Source: CAVWSM01 sp963799425 (GTDB taxonomy: Bacteria > Actinomycetota > Actinomycetes > Jiangellales > Jiangellaceae). From it: a stretch of DNA of 64,000 nucleotides. The notes below the pieces were generated by a model. It saw nothing but the letters and a program-made list of their open reading frames with translations. It made no database searches and was not told where the DNA came from. The position numbers and the translations under genes are program-made. Numbering within the stretch: position 1 is the first letter of the stretch; each line of letters opens with the position of its first letter. This document shows positions 50,570 to 58,330 of this stretch, piece after piece. The stretch spans positions 124,001-188,000 of the forward strand of contig CAWCXA010000019.1 in assembly GCA_963799425.1 (NCBI GenBank). The letters run 5' to 3'.

Positions 50570-51376
50570 GTGGCGACACGTCATAGCTGGCTCCTCCAAC
50601 CCGCCCTGGTCGTCCTCTTGGTCCTCGCGGGGTGCGGCACAGACGACGGGGATGGCGCCACCGCCGCCAGTCCGACCGAGAGTCCGAGCGTGTCCCTGGA
50701 AGGACCGACGTGGGCATTGGCCTCCGCGCCAGCAACAGGATCCCCGCTGGCAGACATCGTCGTCACAGCACGTTTCCAGCAGGGCACGATGTCCGGCGAG
50801 AGCGGCTGCAACACCTACAGCACCTCGTACGAGGTCGACGGTATGTCCCTCACCATCGGCGCTGAGATCGCTGGTACGCGGAAGGCGTGCCCTCCGGCCG
50901 AGACCGCGGTGGAACGTGCCTATCTGGAGCGATTGCCTCAGGTCACGGCGTACCGGATCGCGAGCGGCACCCTCACCCTGCTGAACAGTGACGACGAGGC
51001 GCTACTGGAGTACAACGCGACAATCGGGGCTGAAGCCATCCTGGGCGAGTGGTCAGTGACGAGCTATCTGTCGGGTGACGCGATCACGTCGGTGCTGGGC
51101 GGAGTCGAGATGACGACGACCTTCGCCGCCCTGGTCGTCACAGGCAACTCCGGGTGTAACAGGTTCAACGGTCCCTACGAGGTGGAGGGGGACGGCATCA
51201 CCTTCGGACAGCTCGCGTCGACGAAAGCAGCCTGCCCGACCGAGGAGCTCCAGAAGCAGGAGACTGACTACCTTGCCGCGCTCGGCCTTGCGACGACTTT
51301 CAGAGTGACAGGCAACCGCCTGGACCTGCTCCGGCCCGGCGACACCATCGCTGCCACGCTCGTACGCGCGACATGA
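50570..51376 (+). CDS. Lipoprotein with two META (HslJ-like) domains
   Basis: A 268-residue secreted lipoprotein. Signal VATRHSWLLQPALVVLLVLAGC, lipidated at Cys22. Two tandem META domains follow: the first with SGESGCNTYSTSYEVDG...RKACPPAE (about 75-110), the second with TGNSGCNRFNGPYEVEGDGITFGQLASTKAACPTEE (about 190-225), each carrying the conserved SGCN and KACP cysteines that pair in HslJ. Function is unknown; HslJ is linked to heat shock and novobiocin response in E. coli. GTG start at 50570. Confidence 0.85.
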   Translation: MATRHSWLLQPALVVLLVLAGCGTDDGDGATAASPTESPSVSLEGPTWALASAPATGSPLADIVVTARFQQGTMSGESGCNTYSTSYEVDGMSLTIGAEIAGTRKACPPAETAVERAYLERLPQVTAYRIASGTLTLLNSDDEALLEYNATIGAEAILGEWSVTSYLSGDAITSVLGGVEMTTTFAALVVTGNSGCNRFNGPYEVEGDGITFGQLASTKAACPTEELQKQETDYLAALGLATTFRVTGNRLDLLRPGDTIAATLVRAT

Positions 51377-51383
51377 TTGCGAC

Positions 51384-51854
51384 ATGACGTTTCTCGGCGA
51401 GGCCCCTGAGGTGAGTGCTCGGTTCCGACCACTGGCGACGGTCGAGACGCCACCGGTGGCCCAACCGAACTCGTGGTACGTCGCTCCCGGCTCGGTGACC
51501 AAAGGGCAGTACGGGTTGTTCAAGTACGAAGTGCGGCCGCAGTCCGGGCCAGGCGCGCACATTCACCGTACGTTCTCCGAGTCGTTCTACATCCTCGACG
51601 GGTCGGTGCGCCTGTTCGATGGTGCGACGTGGGTGGACGCCAATCCCGGTGACTTCCTGTACGTCCCCGAGGGGGGCATCCATGCGTTCCGCAACGAGCA
51701 GGAGCAGGTGGCAACGATGCTCATCCTGTTCGCCCCCGGAATTCCGCGAGAGCGGTTCTTCACCGAGATCGCCGAGCTCCATGCCTCGGGTCGGACGCTC
51801 ACGCCTGAGGAGTGGACTGAGTTCTACGCCCGACACGACCAGTACATGGTCTAG
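51384..51854 (+). CDS. Cupin-domain protein
   Basis: A 156-residue single cupin. Motif 1 is GPGAHIHRTFSESFYILDGSVRLF (His, His and Glu metal ligands), and motif 2 is ANPGDFLYVPEGGIHAFRNE (His). Starts 8 bp after the META lipoprotein stop, so probably the same transcript. The substrate is unknown; such cupins can be isomerases, dioxygenases or storage-type binding proteins. Confidence 0.82.
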   Translation: MTFLGEAPEVSARFRPLATVETPPVAQPNSWYVAPGSVTKGQYGLFKYEVRPQSGPGAHIHRTFSESFYILDGSVRLFDGATWVDANPGDFLYVPEGGIHAFRNEQEQVATMLILFAPGIPRERFFTEIAELHASGRTLTPEEWTEFYARHDQYMV

Positions 51855-51857
51855 ACC

Positions 51858-51886
51858 GTGGGCATACCGGGTGGCCGGTATCCCAC
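51858..51886 (+). terminator. Strong hairpin after the cupin gene
   Basis: GTGGGCATACCGG (51858-51870) pairs with CCGGTATCCCAC (51875-51886) around a 4-nt loop, with one bulged C. It starts 3 bp after the cupin stop. There is no T-tract, as is common for high-GC actinobacterial terminators. Confidence 0.6.
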
Positions 51887-51968
51887 ACGGCGGTTAGCGC
51901 CGATGCCCGCCGGGGCTTGTTCCGCGAGACTGACCCGTGACGGCGGCAGACTTCGGGAGTGAGCGGAC

Positions 51969-52979
51969 ATGGCGGAGCCGGGACAAGAGGTTGTCCCACA
52001 GGCCGTACTGAGTCCGCTCACCAGGGCGGCGATCTTCCTAGTGGTGACGATCGACGCTGGAGGTGAGTCGCGCGTTCGTGATCTGTTGCCCGATCTGTCG
52101 GGGTTGCAGCGGGCAGTGGGTTTCCGAGCGCAGGAGGGCCGGTTGAGCTGCGTCACCGGGATCGGTTCGCAGGCCTGGGATCGGTTGTTCGCCGGACCAC
52201 GTCCCGCCGAGCTGCACCCGTTCCGCGAGCTGACCGGTCCGGTCCACCATGCAGTGGCAACACCGGGTGACCTGCTGTTCCACATCCGGGGGCAGCGGCC
52301 GGACCTGTGCTTCGCCTTGGCCGCAGAGATCGTGGATCGGATACGCGACGCGGTGACGGTGCGCGACGAGGTGCACGGGTTCAAGTACTTCGACGTACGA
52401 GACCTGCTGGGCTTTGTCGACGGAACGGAGAACCCGGTCGGCTCTGTGGCCGGCGACGCTGTGCTGATCGGCACGGAGGATCCGCCATTCGTCGGCGGGA
52501 GCTACGTGATCGTGCAGAAGTACGTGCACGACCTGCAGGCGTGGAACGCGCTGCCGGTCGAGGCCCAGGAAATGGTCATCGGCCGCACGAAGCTGTCCGA
52601 CATCGAGTTGGACGACGACGTCAAGCCGGCCGACTCCCACGTCGCGTTGAACACGATCGTCGATCCCGACGGCACCGAGCGGCAGATCCTGCGTGACAAC
52701 ATGCCCTTCGGTGAGGTGGGACGCGGCGTGTTCGGCACCTACTTCATCGGCTACGCCCGCACCCCGATGGTCACCGAGCTGATGCTGCAGCGGATGTTCC
52801 TGGGCGCGCCGCCGGCCAGCCACGACCGGATCCTGGACTTCTCCACCGCAGTGACCGGCAACCTGTTCTTCGTCCCGAGCGCCGACTTCCTCGACGACCC
52901 GCCGGACCGGCCGACTGACCCCGAAAAGCCGATCGCGCCGTCCCTGGGGATCGGCGATCTGAGAGGAAGCGACGTGTGA
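51969..52979 (+). CDS. DyP-type peroxidase, encapsulin cargo
   Basis: A haem peroxidase of the dye-decolourising family, type B, 336 residues. The GxxDG motif is GFVDGTENP (148-156), with catalytic Asp151; proximal haem His224 lies in DSHVALN, and distal Arg242 in ILRDNMPFG. The C-terminus ends PSLGIGDLRGSDV, whose SLGIGDLRG (325-333) matches the targeting peptide that loads DyP into encapsulin shells. The gene directly downstream is that shell, overlapping by one base (TGATG). The promoter must lie in the 114-bp gap after the cupin hairpin. Confidence 0.95.
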   Translation: MAEPGQEVVPQAVLSPLTRAAIFLVVTIDAGGESRVRDLLPDLSGLQRAVGFRAQEGRLSCVTGIGSQAWDRLFAGPRPAELHPFRELTGPVHHAVATPGDLLFHIRGQRPDLCFALAAEIVDRIRDAVTVRDEVHGFKYFDVRDLLGFVDGTENPVGSVAGDAVLIGTEDPPFVGGSYVIVQKYVHDLQAWNALPVEAQEMVIGRTKLSDIELDDDVKPADSHVALNTIVDPDGTERQILRDNMPFGEVGRGVFGTYFIGYARTPMVTELMLQRMFLGAPPASHDRILDFSTAVTGNLFFVPSADFLDDPPDRPTDPEKPIAPSLGIGDLRGSDV

Positions 52980-53776
52980 TGGACAACCTGCATCGGGAAC
53001 TGGCGCCCGTCTCCGCCGAAGCATGGGCCGACCTGGAGGACGAGGCGCGGCGCACGTTTCGCCGTCACGTCGCCGGCCGCCGCATCGTCGATGTCGCGGG
53101 CCCGGACGGAGTGCAGCTATCGGCGGTCGGCACCGGGCACCTACAGGCCATTGATGCTGTCTCGGACGGCGTCATCGCCCACGCGCGCCGGGCCCAGTCG
53201 ATCGTCGAGCTGCGGGTGCCGCTCACCGTCGACCGCCAGCAGGTCGACGACGTCCTGCGCGGAGCCAAAGACGCGGATTGGCAGCCGGTCAAGGATGCTG
53301 CCCGCCAGCTCGCATTCGCCGAAGACCGTGCGATCTTCGAGGGCTACGCGGCGGCCGGTATCGCGGGCCTCCGCGCCAGCTCGTCCAACCGGGCGGTCTC
53401 GCTGCCCACGGACGTCCTCGGCTACCCCAACGCCGTCGCCCAGGCCGTGACCGCCCTGCGACTGGCCGGCGTCAACGGCCCGTACACCCTGGCGCTCAGT
53501 GCCGACGCCTACACCGCGGTCAGCGAGACCTCCGACAAGGGCTACCCGATCCACGAGCACATCGCCCGCATCGTCGACGGTGAGATCATCTGGGCACCCG
53601 CCATCGACGGCGCCTTCCTGCTGTCGACCCGCGGCGGCGATTTCGAGCTGCACCTCGGCCAGGACGTCGCCATCGGCTATCTCGCGCACGACACCACGAC
53701 GGTCCAGCTCTACCTGCAGGAGACTTTGACCTTCCTCGTCTACACCACCGAGGCCGTGGTGACGCTGTCAGTCTGA
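52979..53776 (+). CDS. Family 1 encapsulin shell protein (linocin M18-like)
   Basis: An HK97-fold protein that self-assembles into a 20-30 nm compartment, 265 residues. It begins MDNLHRELAPVSAEAWADLEDEARRTFRRHVAGRRIVDVAGPDG and carries DKGYPIHEHIARIVDGEIIWAPAIDGAFLLSTRGGDFELHLGQDVAIGYLAHD, ending with ETLTFLVYTTEAVVTL; all are family hallmarks. ATG 52979 is preferred over GTG 52976 because AGAGGAAG lies about 10 nt upstream and homologues begin M(D/N)NL. Cargo is the overlapping DyP gene. Confidence 0.96.
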   Translation: MDNLHRELAPVSAEAWADLEDEARRTFRRHVAGRRIVDVAGPDGVQLSAVGTGHLQAIDAVSDGVIAHARRAQSIVELRVPLTVDRQQVDDVLRGAKDADWQPVKDAARQLAFAEDRAIFEGYAAAGIAGLRASSSNRAVSLPTDVLGYPNAVAQAVTALRLAGVNGPYTLALSADAYTAVSETSDKGYPIHEHIARIVDGEIIWAPAIDGAFLLSTRGGDFELHLGQDVAIGYLAHDTTTVQLYLQETLTFLVYTTEAVVTLSV

Positions 53777-53782
53777 GCGGCT

Positions 53783-54112
53783 CTACTTCGGCGGCAGGCT
53801 TCGTGCCAAGGAGACTCCTCGGTCGACCCACCGCTTCAAGTCGCCGTCCTCGGCGATGGCATCTGGCGACACCAGCAAGAACCCCTTGGTCGCGCGGCCG
53901 CCCATCACGAACGGCTCGGCGCCAGGCTCGGCCAGCAGCTCGTCCATCTGCTGCGGGTCGACTCGAACCATCAGCATGTGGCCAGACACGCCGAGCGCCA
54001 TGTTGCCGTCGAGCATCATCCCGATCCCGCCGAACATCTTCTTCTCGACCAGCCCGCGCTCCTCGCCGACGAGGTCCCTGATGCGCTCGGCCAGCTCCTC
54101 GTCGTACGCCAC
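53783..54112 (-). CDS. TfoX N-terminal domain protein
   Basis: A roughly 109-residue TfoX-like protein. The pattern VAYDEELAERIRDLVGEERGLVEKKMFGGIGMMLDGNMALGVSGHMLMVRV, then DLKRWVDRGVSLARSLP, is typical of single-domain TfoX_N proteins. The start is taken as GTG 54112 because homologues begin at AYDEEL; the frame can extend to ATG 54160, but neither has a strong ribosome site. It converges on the encapsulin gene with 6 bp between them. Function unknown; a competence role is not implied. Confidence 0.8.
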   Translation of the reverse strand: MAYDEELAERIRDLVGEERGLVEKKMFGGIGMMLDGNMALGVSGHMLMVRVDPQQMDELLAEPGAEPFVMGGRATKGFLLVSPDAIAEDGDLKRWVDRGVSLARSLPPK

Positions 54113-54216
54113 GGACCCGATCGTGGCATGCGCCCTGGCGAGATTGCGCGCTTCGACCATGCGGTTACCGACTGCTGATCATGTGGTTGTCGACGCTTTT
54201 CGGCCTTGAAGGGTCG

Positions 54217-55308
54217 CTAACCGCATGCTCGCCGGAGATCGCTCGGCAGGAGCAGGGCGCTGTCGCCGAACTCGTGCCAGAGGTAGCGCGCGCGTACGGC
54301 CTCCGCGTAGGCGCGCTGCACGAGGTCCGCACCTGCCACGGACTCCAGCAGCAGCAGGTGTGACGCTCCGGGCGCGTGCCACCCGGTCACCAACCCGCTC
54401 ACCACTCGGGCCGGCCGATCCGGCGTGAGCACCAGGTCGGTCCATCCGGCGGCCGGCTCAACGGACCCGTCCGGCAGAGCAGCCGACTCCAGTGCTCGTG
54501 TCACCGTCGTACCGACCGCGATCACCCGCCCACCAGCGGCGCGGGTGATGTTGACCAGGCGCGCAGTCGCCGCAGGCACGCGGAACTGCTCCGGTAACGG
54601 GGACTCTCCGTCTTCCATCGAGGACACGCCCGTGTGCAGCGTGATGGGCGCGACCTGCACCCCGCGTACGACGAGGTCGGTGAGAAGGCGGTGGCTGAAC
54701 GGACGCCCCGCGCTCGGCATCTCCGCACTGCCCGGCTCGAGCGCGAACACGGTCTGGAAGGCGTCGAGCGTCGGCTCGCCGGTGAGATAGGCGTACGTGA
54801 TGGGCCGCCCATGTGTGGCTAGGAATTGCTGGACGGTTCCAGGCACGTCTACCCGCGCCCGCCACAGGCGTTCCGACCGAACCCCGCCGTCGGGGTAGCC
54901 GGCGAGCAGTGTCAGGTCGCCGTCGGGCAGCCACACGTACTCCGACGCACGGGCGTCCCGCACCGGCCCATCAGCTCGGCGGCCAGGGCGGAGCTCGACG
55001 AGCCAAGTGCCGTCGTCAAGTGCGGTGGAGAAGTGGACCATGACGGGGCCGGACTCGCGGCGCCCGGCGACGGCCGCGGGCAGGGTGGCCGAGTTGTTGA
55101 TGACGACGAGGTCTCCGGCACGCACGAACTTCGGCAGCTCGGCAAACCGTGAGTGCGTGAGCCCAGAACGTGTCGCGACCAACAGGCGAACCCCGTCGCG
55201 GGCGAGGCCGCGGGCTTCGGGTGGTGTCGTCGCGGACAGCTCTGTAGGCAGGTCGAACGTCGTGGCAGCCGCCCGCAGCTCACGTTCAGCGTCGAGCAAC
55301 GGTGTCAT
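54217..55308 (-). CDS. QueA-like S-adenosylmethionine:tRNA ribosyltransferase-isomerase
   Basis: A 363-residue protein of the QueA fold. It has DLVVINNSATLPA (substrate strand), SAGRPFSHRLLTDLV, VQVAPITLHTGVSS, VNITRAAGGRVIAVGTTVTRALESAA and GWHAPGASHLLLLESVAG, in QueA order. In classical QueA this enzyme makes epoxyqueuosine in tRNA. No other queuosine genes are seen here, and actinobacteria often carry such QueA-like genes beside SDRs; the substrate could differ. Start overlaps the SDR stop (ATGA). Confidence 0.82.
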   Translation of the reverse strand: MTPLLDAERELRAAATTFDLPTELSATTPPEARGLARDGVRLLVATRSGLTHSRFAELPKFVRAGDLVVINNSATLPAAVAGRRESGPVMVHFSTALDDGTWLVELRPGRRADGPVRDARASEYVWLPDGDLTLLAGYPDGGVRSERLWRARVDVPGTVQQFLATHGRPITYAYLTGEPTLDAFQTVFALEPGSAEMPSAGRPFSHRLLTDLVVRGVQVAPITLHTGVSSMEDGESPLPEQFRVPAATARLVNITRAAGGRVIAVGTTVTRALESAALPDGSVEPAAGWTDLVLTPDRPARVVSGLVTGWHAPGASHLLLLESVAGADLVQRAYAEAVRARYLWHEFGDSALLLPSDLRRACG

Positions 55309-56018
55309 CGGGCCGCCTCCACGGACCCGCTCACCGCGATGTCGCTGGCCCGGTAACGACCGCTGGGAGCGCGCGAGTCCAGCAGGCGCAGCAGCGCCGG
55401 TACGGCCGCACGAGGTTCAGGTCGATCACTGATGTCCTCGCCGGGGTAAGCCGCCTGGTGCATCTGTGTCCGCATGTCGCCGGGGTCGTACGCGTAGACG
55501 CGCAGTTGCGGCTGCTCCGCGGCGAGCACGTTGCTGAGCTGGTCGAGCGCCGCCTTCGCCGAGCCGTAGCCGCCCCATCCCTCGTACGCCTCGACCGCCG
55601 CGTCCGAGCTCAGGTTGACGACAGTTCCTTCGGCCGCGAGCAGCAAGGGCATGAGTCGCTGGGTGAGGGCGAGGGGCGCGAACACGCCGATGCGGTAGAC
55701 GCGCTCGAGCTCGTCCAGCGGGTACGAGGCGAGCGGCGGCAACGGGCTCGCGCCCAGAACGCCGGCGTTGTTGACGAGCAGGTCGAGCCGACCCGCAGCT
55801 GCCACCGCGCGGGTCAGCGACTCGCGGTGCGCCTCGTCGGCTACGTCGCCGGCGATCGCCGTCACGGTGCCGCCAGTTGCCGTGAGCTCGCGGGCTGCAT
55901 CAGCCAGCGAATCGGTCGAGCGGCCGTCGACGACGAGAGTCCAGCCGCGCGTAGCCAGCTCGTCTGCGACTGCGCGGCCGAACCCGCGAGAAGCGCCGGT
56001 CACAAGGGCAAGGGGCAT
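55305..56018 (-). CDS. Short-chain dehydrogenase/reductase
   Basis: A 237-residue classical SDR. The cofactor loop is VTGASRGFGRAVADELA; the NNAG motif is LLVNNAGVLGASP, the catalytic Ser is in NLSSDAAVEAYEG, and YGSAKAALDQLS holds the Tyr-x-x-x-Lys. Start at ATG 56018 is preferred because GGAGG lies 5 nt upstream (an earlier ATG contains that ribosome site). A MerR-type promoter lies upstream. The QueA-like gene is translationally coupled. Confidence 0.88.
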   Translation of the reverse strand: MPLALVTGASRGFGRAVADELATRGWTLVVDGRSTDSLADAARELTATGGTVTAIAGDVADEAHRESLTRAVAAAGRLDLLVNNAGVLGASPLPPLASYPLDELERVYRIGVFAPLALTQRLMPLLLAAEGTVVNLSSDAAVEAYEGWGGYGSAKAALDQLSNVLAAEQPQLRVYAYDPGDMRTQMHQAAYPGEDISDRPEPRAAVPALLRLLDSRAPSGRYRASDIAVSGSVEAAR

Positions 56019-56044
56019 GAGTTCCTCCATCAGGTGATGGAGTC

Positions 56045-56075
56045 ATGCTCCAACCTCAACAATGGTTGAGGTCAA
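56045..56075 (-). promoter_or_regulatory. MerR-type promoter/operator upstream of the SDR gene
   Basis: The perfect inverted repeat ACCTCAAC-AATG-GTTGAGGT (56053-56072) lies between a TTGACC -35 box (56070-56075, minus strand) and a GAGCAT -10-like box (56045-56050), with a 19-bp spacer. A dyad in an over-long spacer is the hallmark of promoters activated by MerR-family regulators. No merR gene is present in the window. Confidence 0.6.
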
Positions 56076-56098
56076 CCCCCGGCGGTATAGAGACGGTG

Positions 56099-56701
56099 TT
56101 ATGCCTTGTTGAGCTCCGCGGCAAGCGATCGCAAGGCGAACGCCTGGAAGATCTCGCCCACTCCGTAGAAGACCATCCAGATCCCGACGATGTTGATGAA
56201 GAGCAGCAGCTCACGCCCCGGCGTCGAGATCGCCCACACCCCGAGGATGAACTCCAGGACTCCGACGACGATGGCCACCCACCACCAGTCGCGCTTCGGC
56301 CCGACGAATGCAGCGATCACCGAGAAGATGCCGCCGATCACGAGGTACCACGCAAGGAAGACGGACAGGACATAGAGCGTCATGCCGGGCCAGGCGAACG
56401 CGACTATGCCGGCGACGATCGAGAGCACCGCTCCGACGTAGAAGAGCCACTTCCAGCTGTCCACCCGGCCGGCCACCATGATCTGTGCGACGCCGCCGAA
56501 GATGAACGAGATGCCGATCAGGATCGCAAGCGACCAGATGGTGGTTGGTCGCAGCGACAGGACGAACATGCCGTACAGCGTCCAGATGATGCCGACGATC
56601 AACGTGAGCCACCAGATCCCGCCGATCTCGCGGATGTCGGCTCTCGCTGTGGCGTGGGCGCCTGGTGCCGCGGCTGCGGGTTCGGACGGAATGCTGGTCA
56701 T
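56099..56701 (-). CDS. HdeD-family membrane protein
   Basis: A 200-residue protein with six hydrophobic helices from about residue 28. It has IGGIWWLTLIVGIIWTLYGMFVLSLRP, LIGISFIFGGVAQIM and ISTPGRELLLFINIVGIWMVFYGVGEIFQAFALR, the repeats of HdeD (acid-resistance membrane) proteins. Start at ATG 56701 follows GGGAG by 6 nt. Role in acid or stress resistance is inferred from the E. coli namesake only. Confidence 0.82.
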   Translation of the reverse strand: MTSIPSEPAAAAPGAHATARADIREIGGIWWLTLIVGIIWTLYGMFVLSLRPTTIWSLAILIGISFIFGGVAQIMVAGRVDSWKWLFYVGAVLSIVAGIVAFAWPGMTLYVLSVFLAWYLVIGGIFSVIAAFVGPKRDWWWVAIVVGVLEFILGVWAISTPGRELLLFINIVGIWMVFYGVGEIFQAFALRSLAAELNKA

Positions 56702-56832
56702 GGGATGCTCCCTGCACTGCTTAGCGGTTTCACCGCATTCATCCGAATCGTAAGACGGCATGATCGACGCGTCCTGTTGACGCGCCGCGCACGTGCAGGG
56801 ACGTACGGTGGTGGCGATCGGGAGGGGGCCGC

Positions 56833-58326
56833 GTGACGACAGTCTCGCGACTGAGGCTGACCCGGGCCAGCGTCGTGCCGCGGCTAGGATCGCTGGCTGC
56901 CGGTGGGCTGCCCGTACTTGCCTTTCCCGAACCGAGTCTGTGGTGGCTCGCGTTCGTCGTCCTCGTCCCGCTGATCCTCGTTGTCGCCGACGCTCCGTCC
57001 GGCCGGGAGGCCGCGCTGCGCGGGTGGCTGGGTGGGGCTGGCTACATCGCGGCGGTGCACCACTGGCTCTTGCCCAACGTGCATGTCTTCCTCATCTTCA
57101 TCGCGGCATTTCTGGGCTTGCTGTGGGCGCCATGGGGCTGGCTGACGTGGCGACTCTTCCGGCGCGGGCCAGGTATCGCCCCTGTCGTCCTGGTTCCCGC
57201 GGCGTGGGTGCTCATCGAGGTGGTCCGCTCGTGGGAGTCTCTCGGCGGCCCATGGGGTCTGCTGGGTGCCAGCCAGTGGCAGGTGCCGGCAATGCTGTCG
57301 GTGGCATCCCTGGGGGGAGTGTGGCTCGCGAGTGCGGCCATCGTCGCTGTCAACGTGGCTGTCGCGCTGCTCGTCCGCGCGCCCAGCGCGCGACGTGTTG
57401 CGCTCGTCACCATCGCCGCCGTCCCGGCGGCTGTGCTCGCCTGGTGGTGGCTCGGGCCTGAGGCCGGCACACAGGGCCGGACAGTGCGCGTCGCCGTCGT
57501 CCAACCTGGCGTTCAGCCCAACCCCACCACCCGGTTCGCAGCGAGCGAGACGCTTACGCGGTCGCTCGCCGGAACGCCCGTCGACCTGGTCGTGTGGGGT
57601 GAGAGCAGCGTCGGCTTTGACCTGTCCACTCGCCAGGACCTGACCGACCGGCTCGTACAACTGCGCGACGACGTCGGTGCAGACCTGCTGGTCAACGTCG
57701 ACGCGCGCGGCCCGGCCGGATCGGGCATCACCAAGAGCTCGATACTGGTGACCGAGGATGGACTAGCAGACCGCTACTCGAAGACGCGGCTGGTGCCGTT
57801 CGGCGAGTACGTACCTCTGCGACATGCATTCGGCTGGCTCACCGGCGTCACCAAGGCGGCCGACGAAGACCGGCAGCGCGGCAGCGGCCCCATCCTCATG
57901 GAGACAGGCACGGCTTCGACCGGACCGGTGGCCGTTGGTCCGCTTGTCTGCTTCGAGTCGGCGTTCCCTGACATGGCGCGGGCCCTAGCCAACAAGGGCG
58001 CCGATGTGCTGGTCGTCCAGTCGTCGACCTCGACATTCCAGGGCAGCTGGGCGCCCGAGCAGCATGCGTCCCTGGCGGCGCTGCGCGCAGCGGAGTCCTG
58101 GCGGCCGGTCGTCCATGCGACGCTTACCGGTGTCAGCGCGGCCTACGACGCGGAGGGGCGCGGGATCGGCGACTGGCTGGGCACCGACCGCCGCGGCACG
58201 ACGGTATTCGAGGTGCCGCTAGCCACCGGCCGGTCACCATACGACTGGCTCGGCGACTGGGTGCCGGTGACCGCCGCCGCCTTGCTGGCCTTCGCCGCCG
58301 CGGCGGCCGTTCTGCGTCGTCGCTAG
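56833..58326 (+). CDS. lnt: Apolipoprotein N-acyltransferase
   Basis: It N-acylates the lipidated cysteine of lipoproteins. Of its 497 residues, the first 210 hold the membrane helices and the rest is the nitrilase domain. The catalytic triad is visible: Glu257 (VWGESSV), Lys317 (YSKTRLVPFGEYVPLR) and Cys373 (LVCFESAFP). GTG start at 56833, preceded by GGGAGGGGG. Substrates in this window would include the four lipoproteins it encodes. Confidence 0.92.
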   Translation: MTTVSRLRLTRASVVPRLGSLAAGGLPVLAFPEPSLWWLAFVVLVPLILVVADAPSGREAALRGWLGGAGYIAAVHHWLLPNVHVFLIFIAAFLGLLWAPWGWLTWRLFRRGPGIAPVVLVPAAWVLIEVVRSWESLGGPWGLLGASQWQVPAMLSVASLGGVWLASAAIVAVNVAVALLVRAPSARRVALVTIAAVPAAVLAWWWLGPEAGTQGRTVRVAVVQPGVQPNPTTRFAASETLTRSLAGTPVDLVVWGESSVGFDLSTRQDLTDRLVQLRDDVGADLLVNVDARGPAGSGITKSSILVTEDGLADRYSKTRLVPFGEYVPLRHAFGWLTGVTKAADEDRQRGSGPILMETGTASTGPVAVGPLVCFESAFPDMARALANKGADVLVVQSSTSTFQGSWAPEQHASLAALRAAESWRPVVHATLTGVSAAYDAEGRGIGDWLGTDRRGTTVFEVPLATGRSPYDWLGDWVPVTAAALLAFAAAAAVLRRR

Positions 58327-58330
58327 AGCT

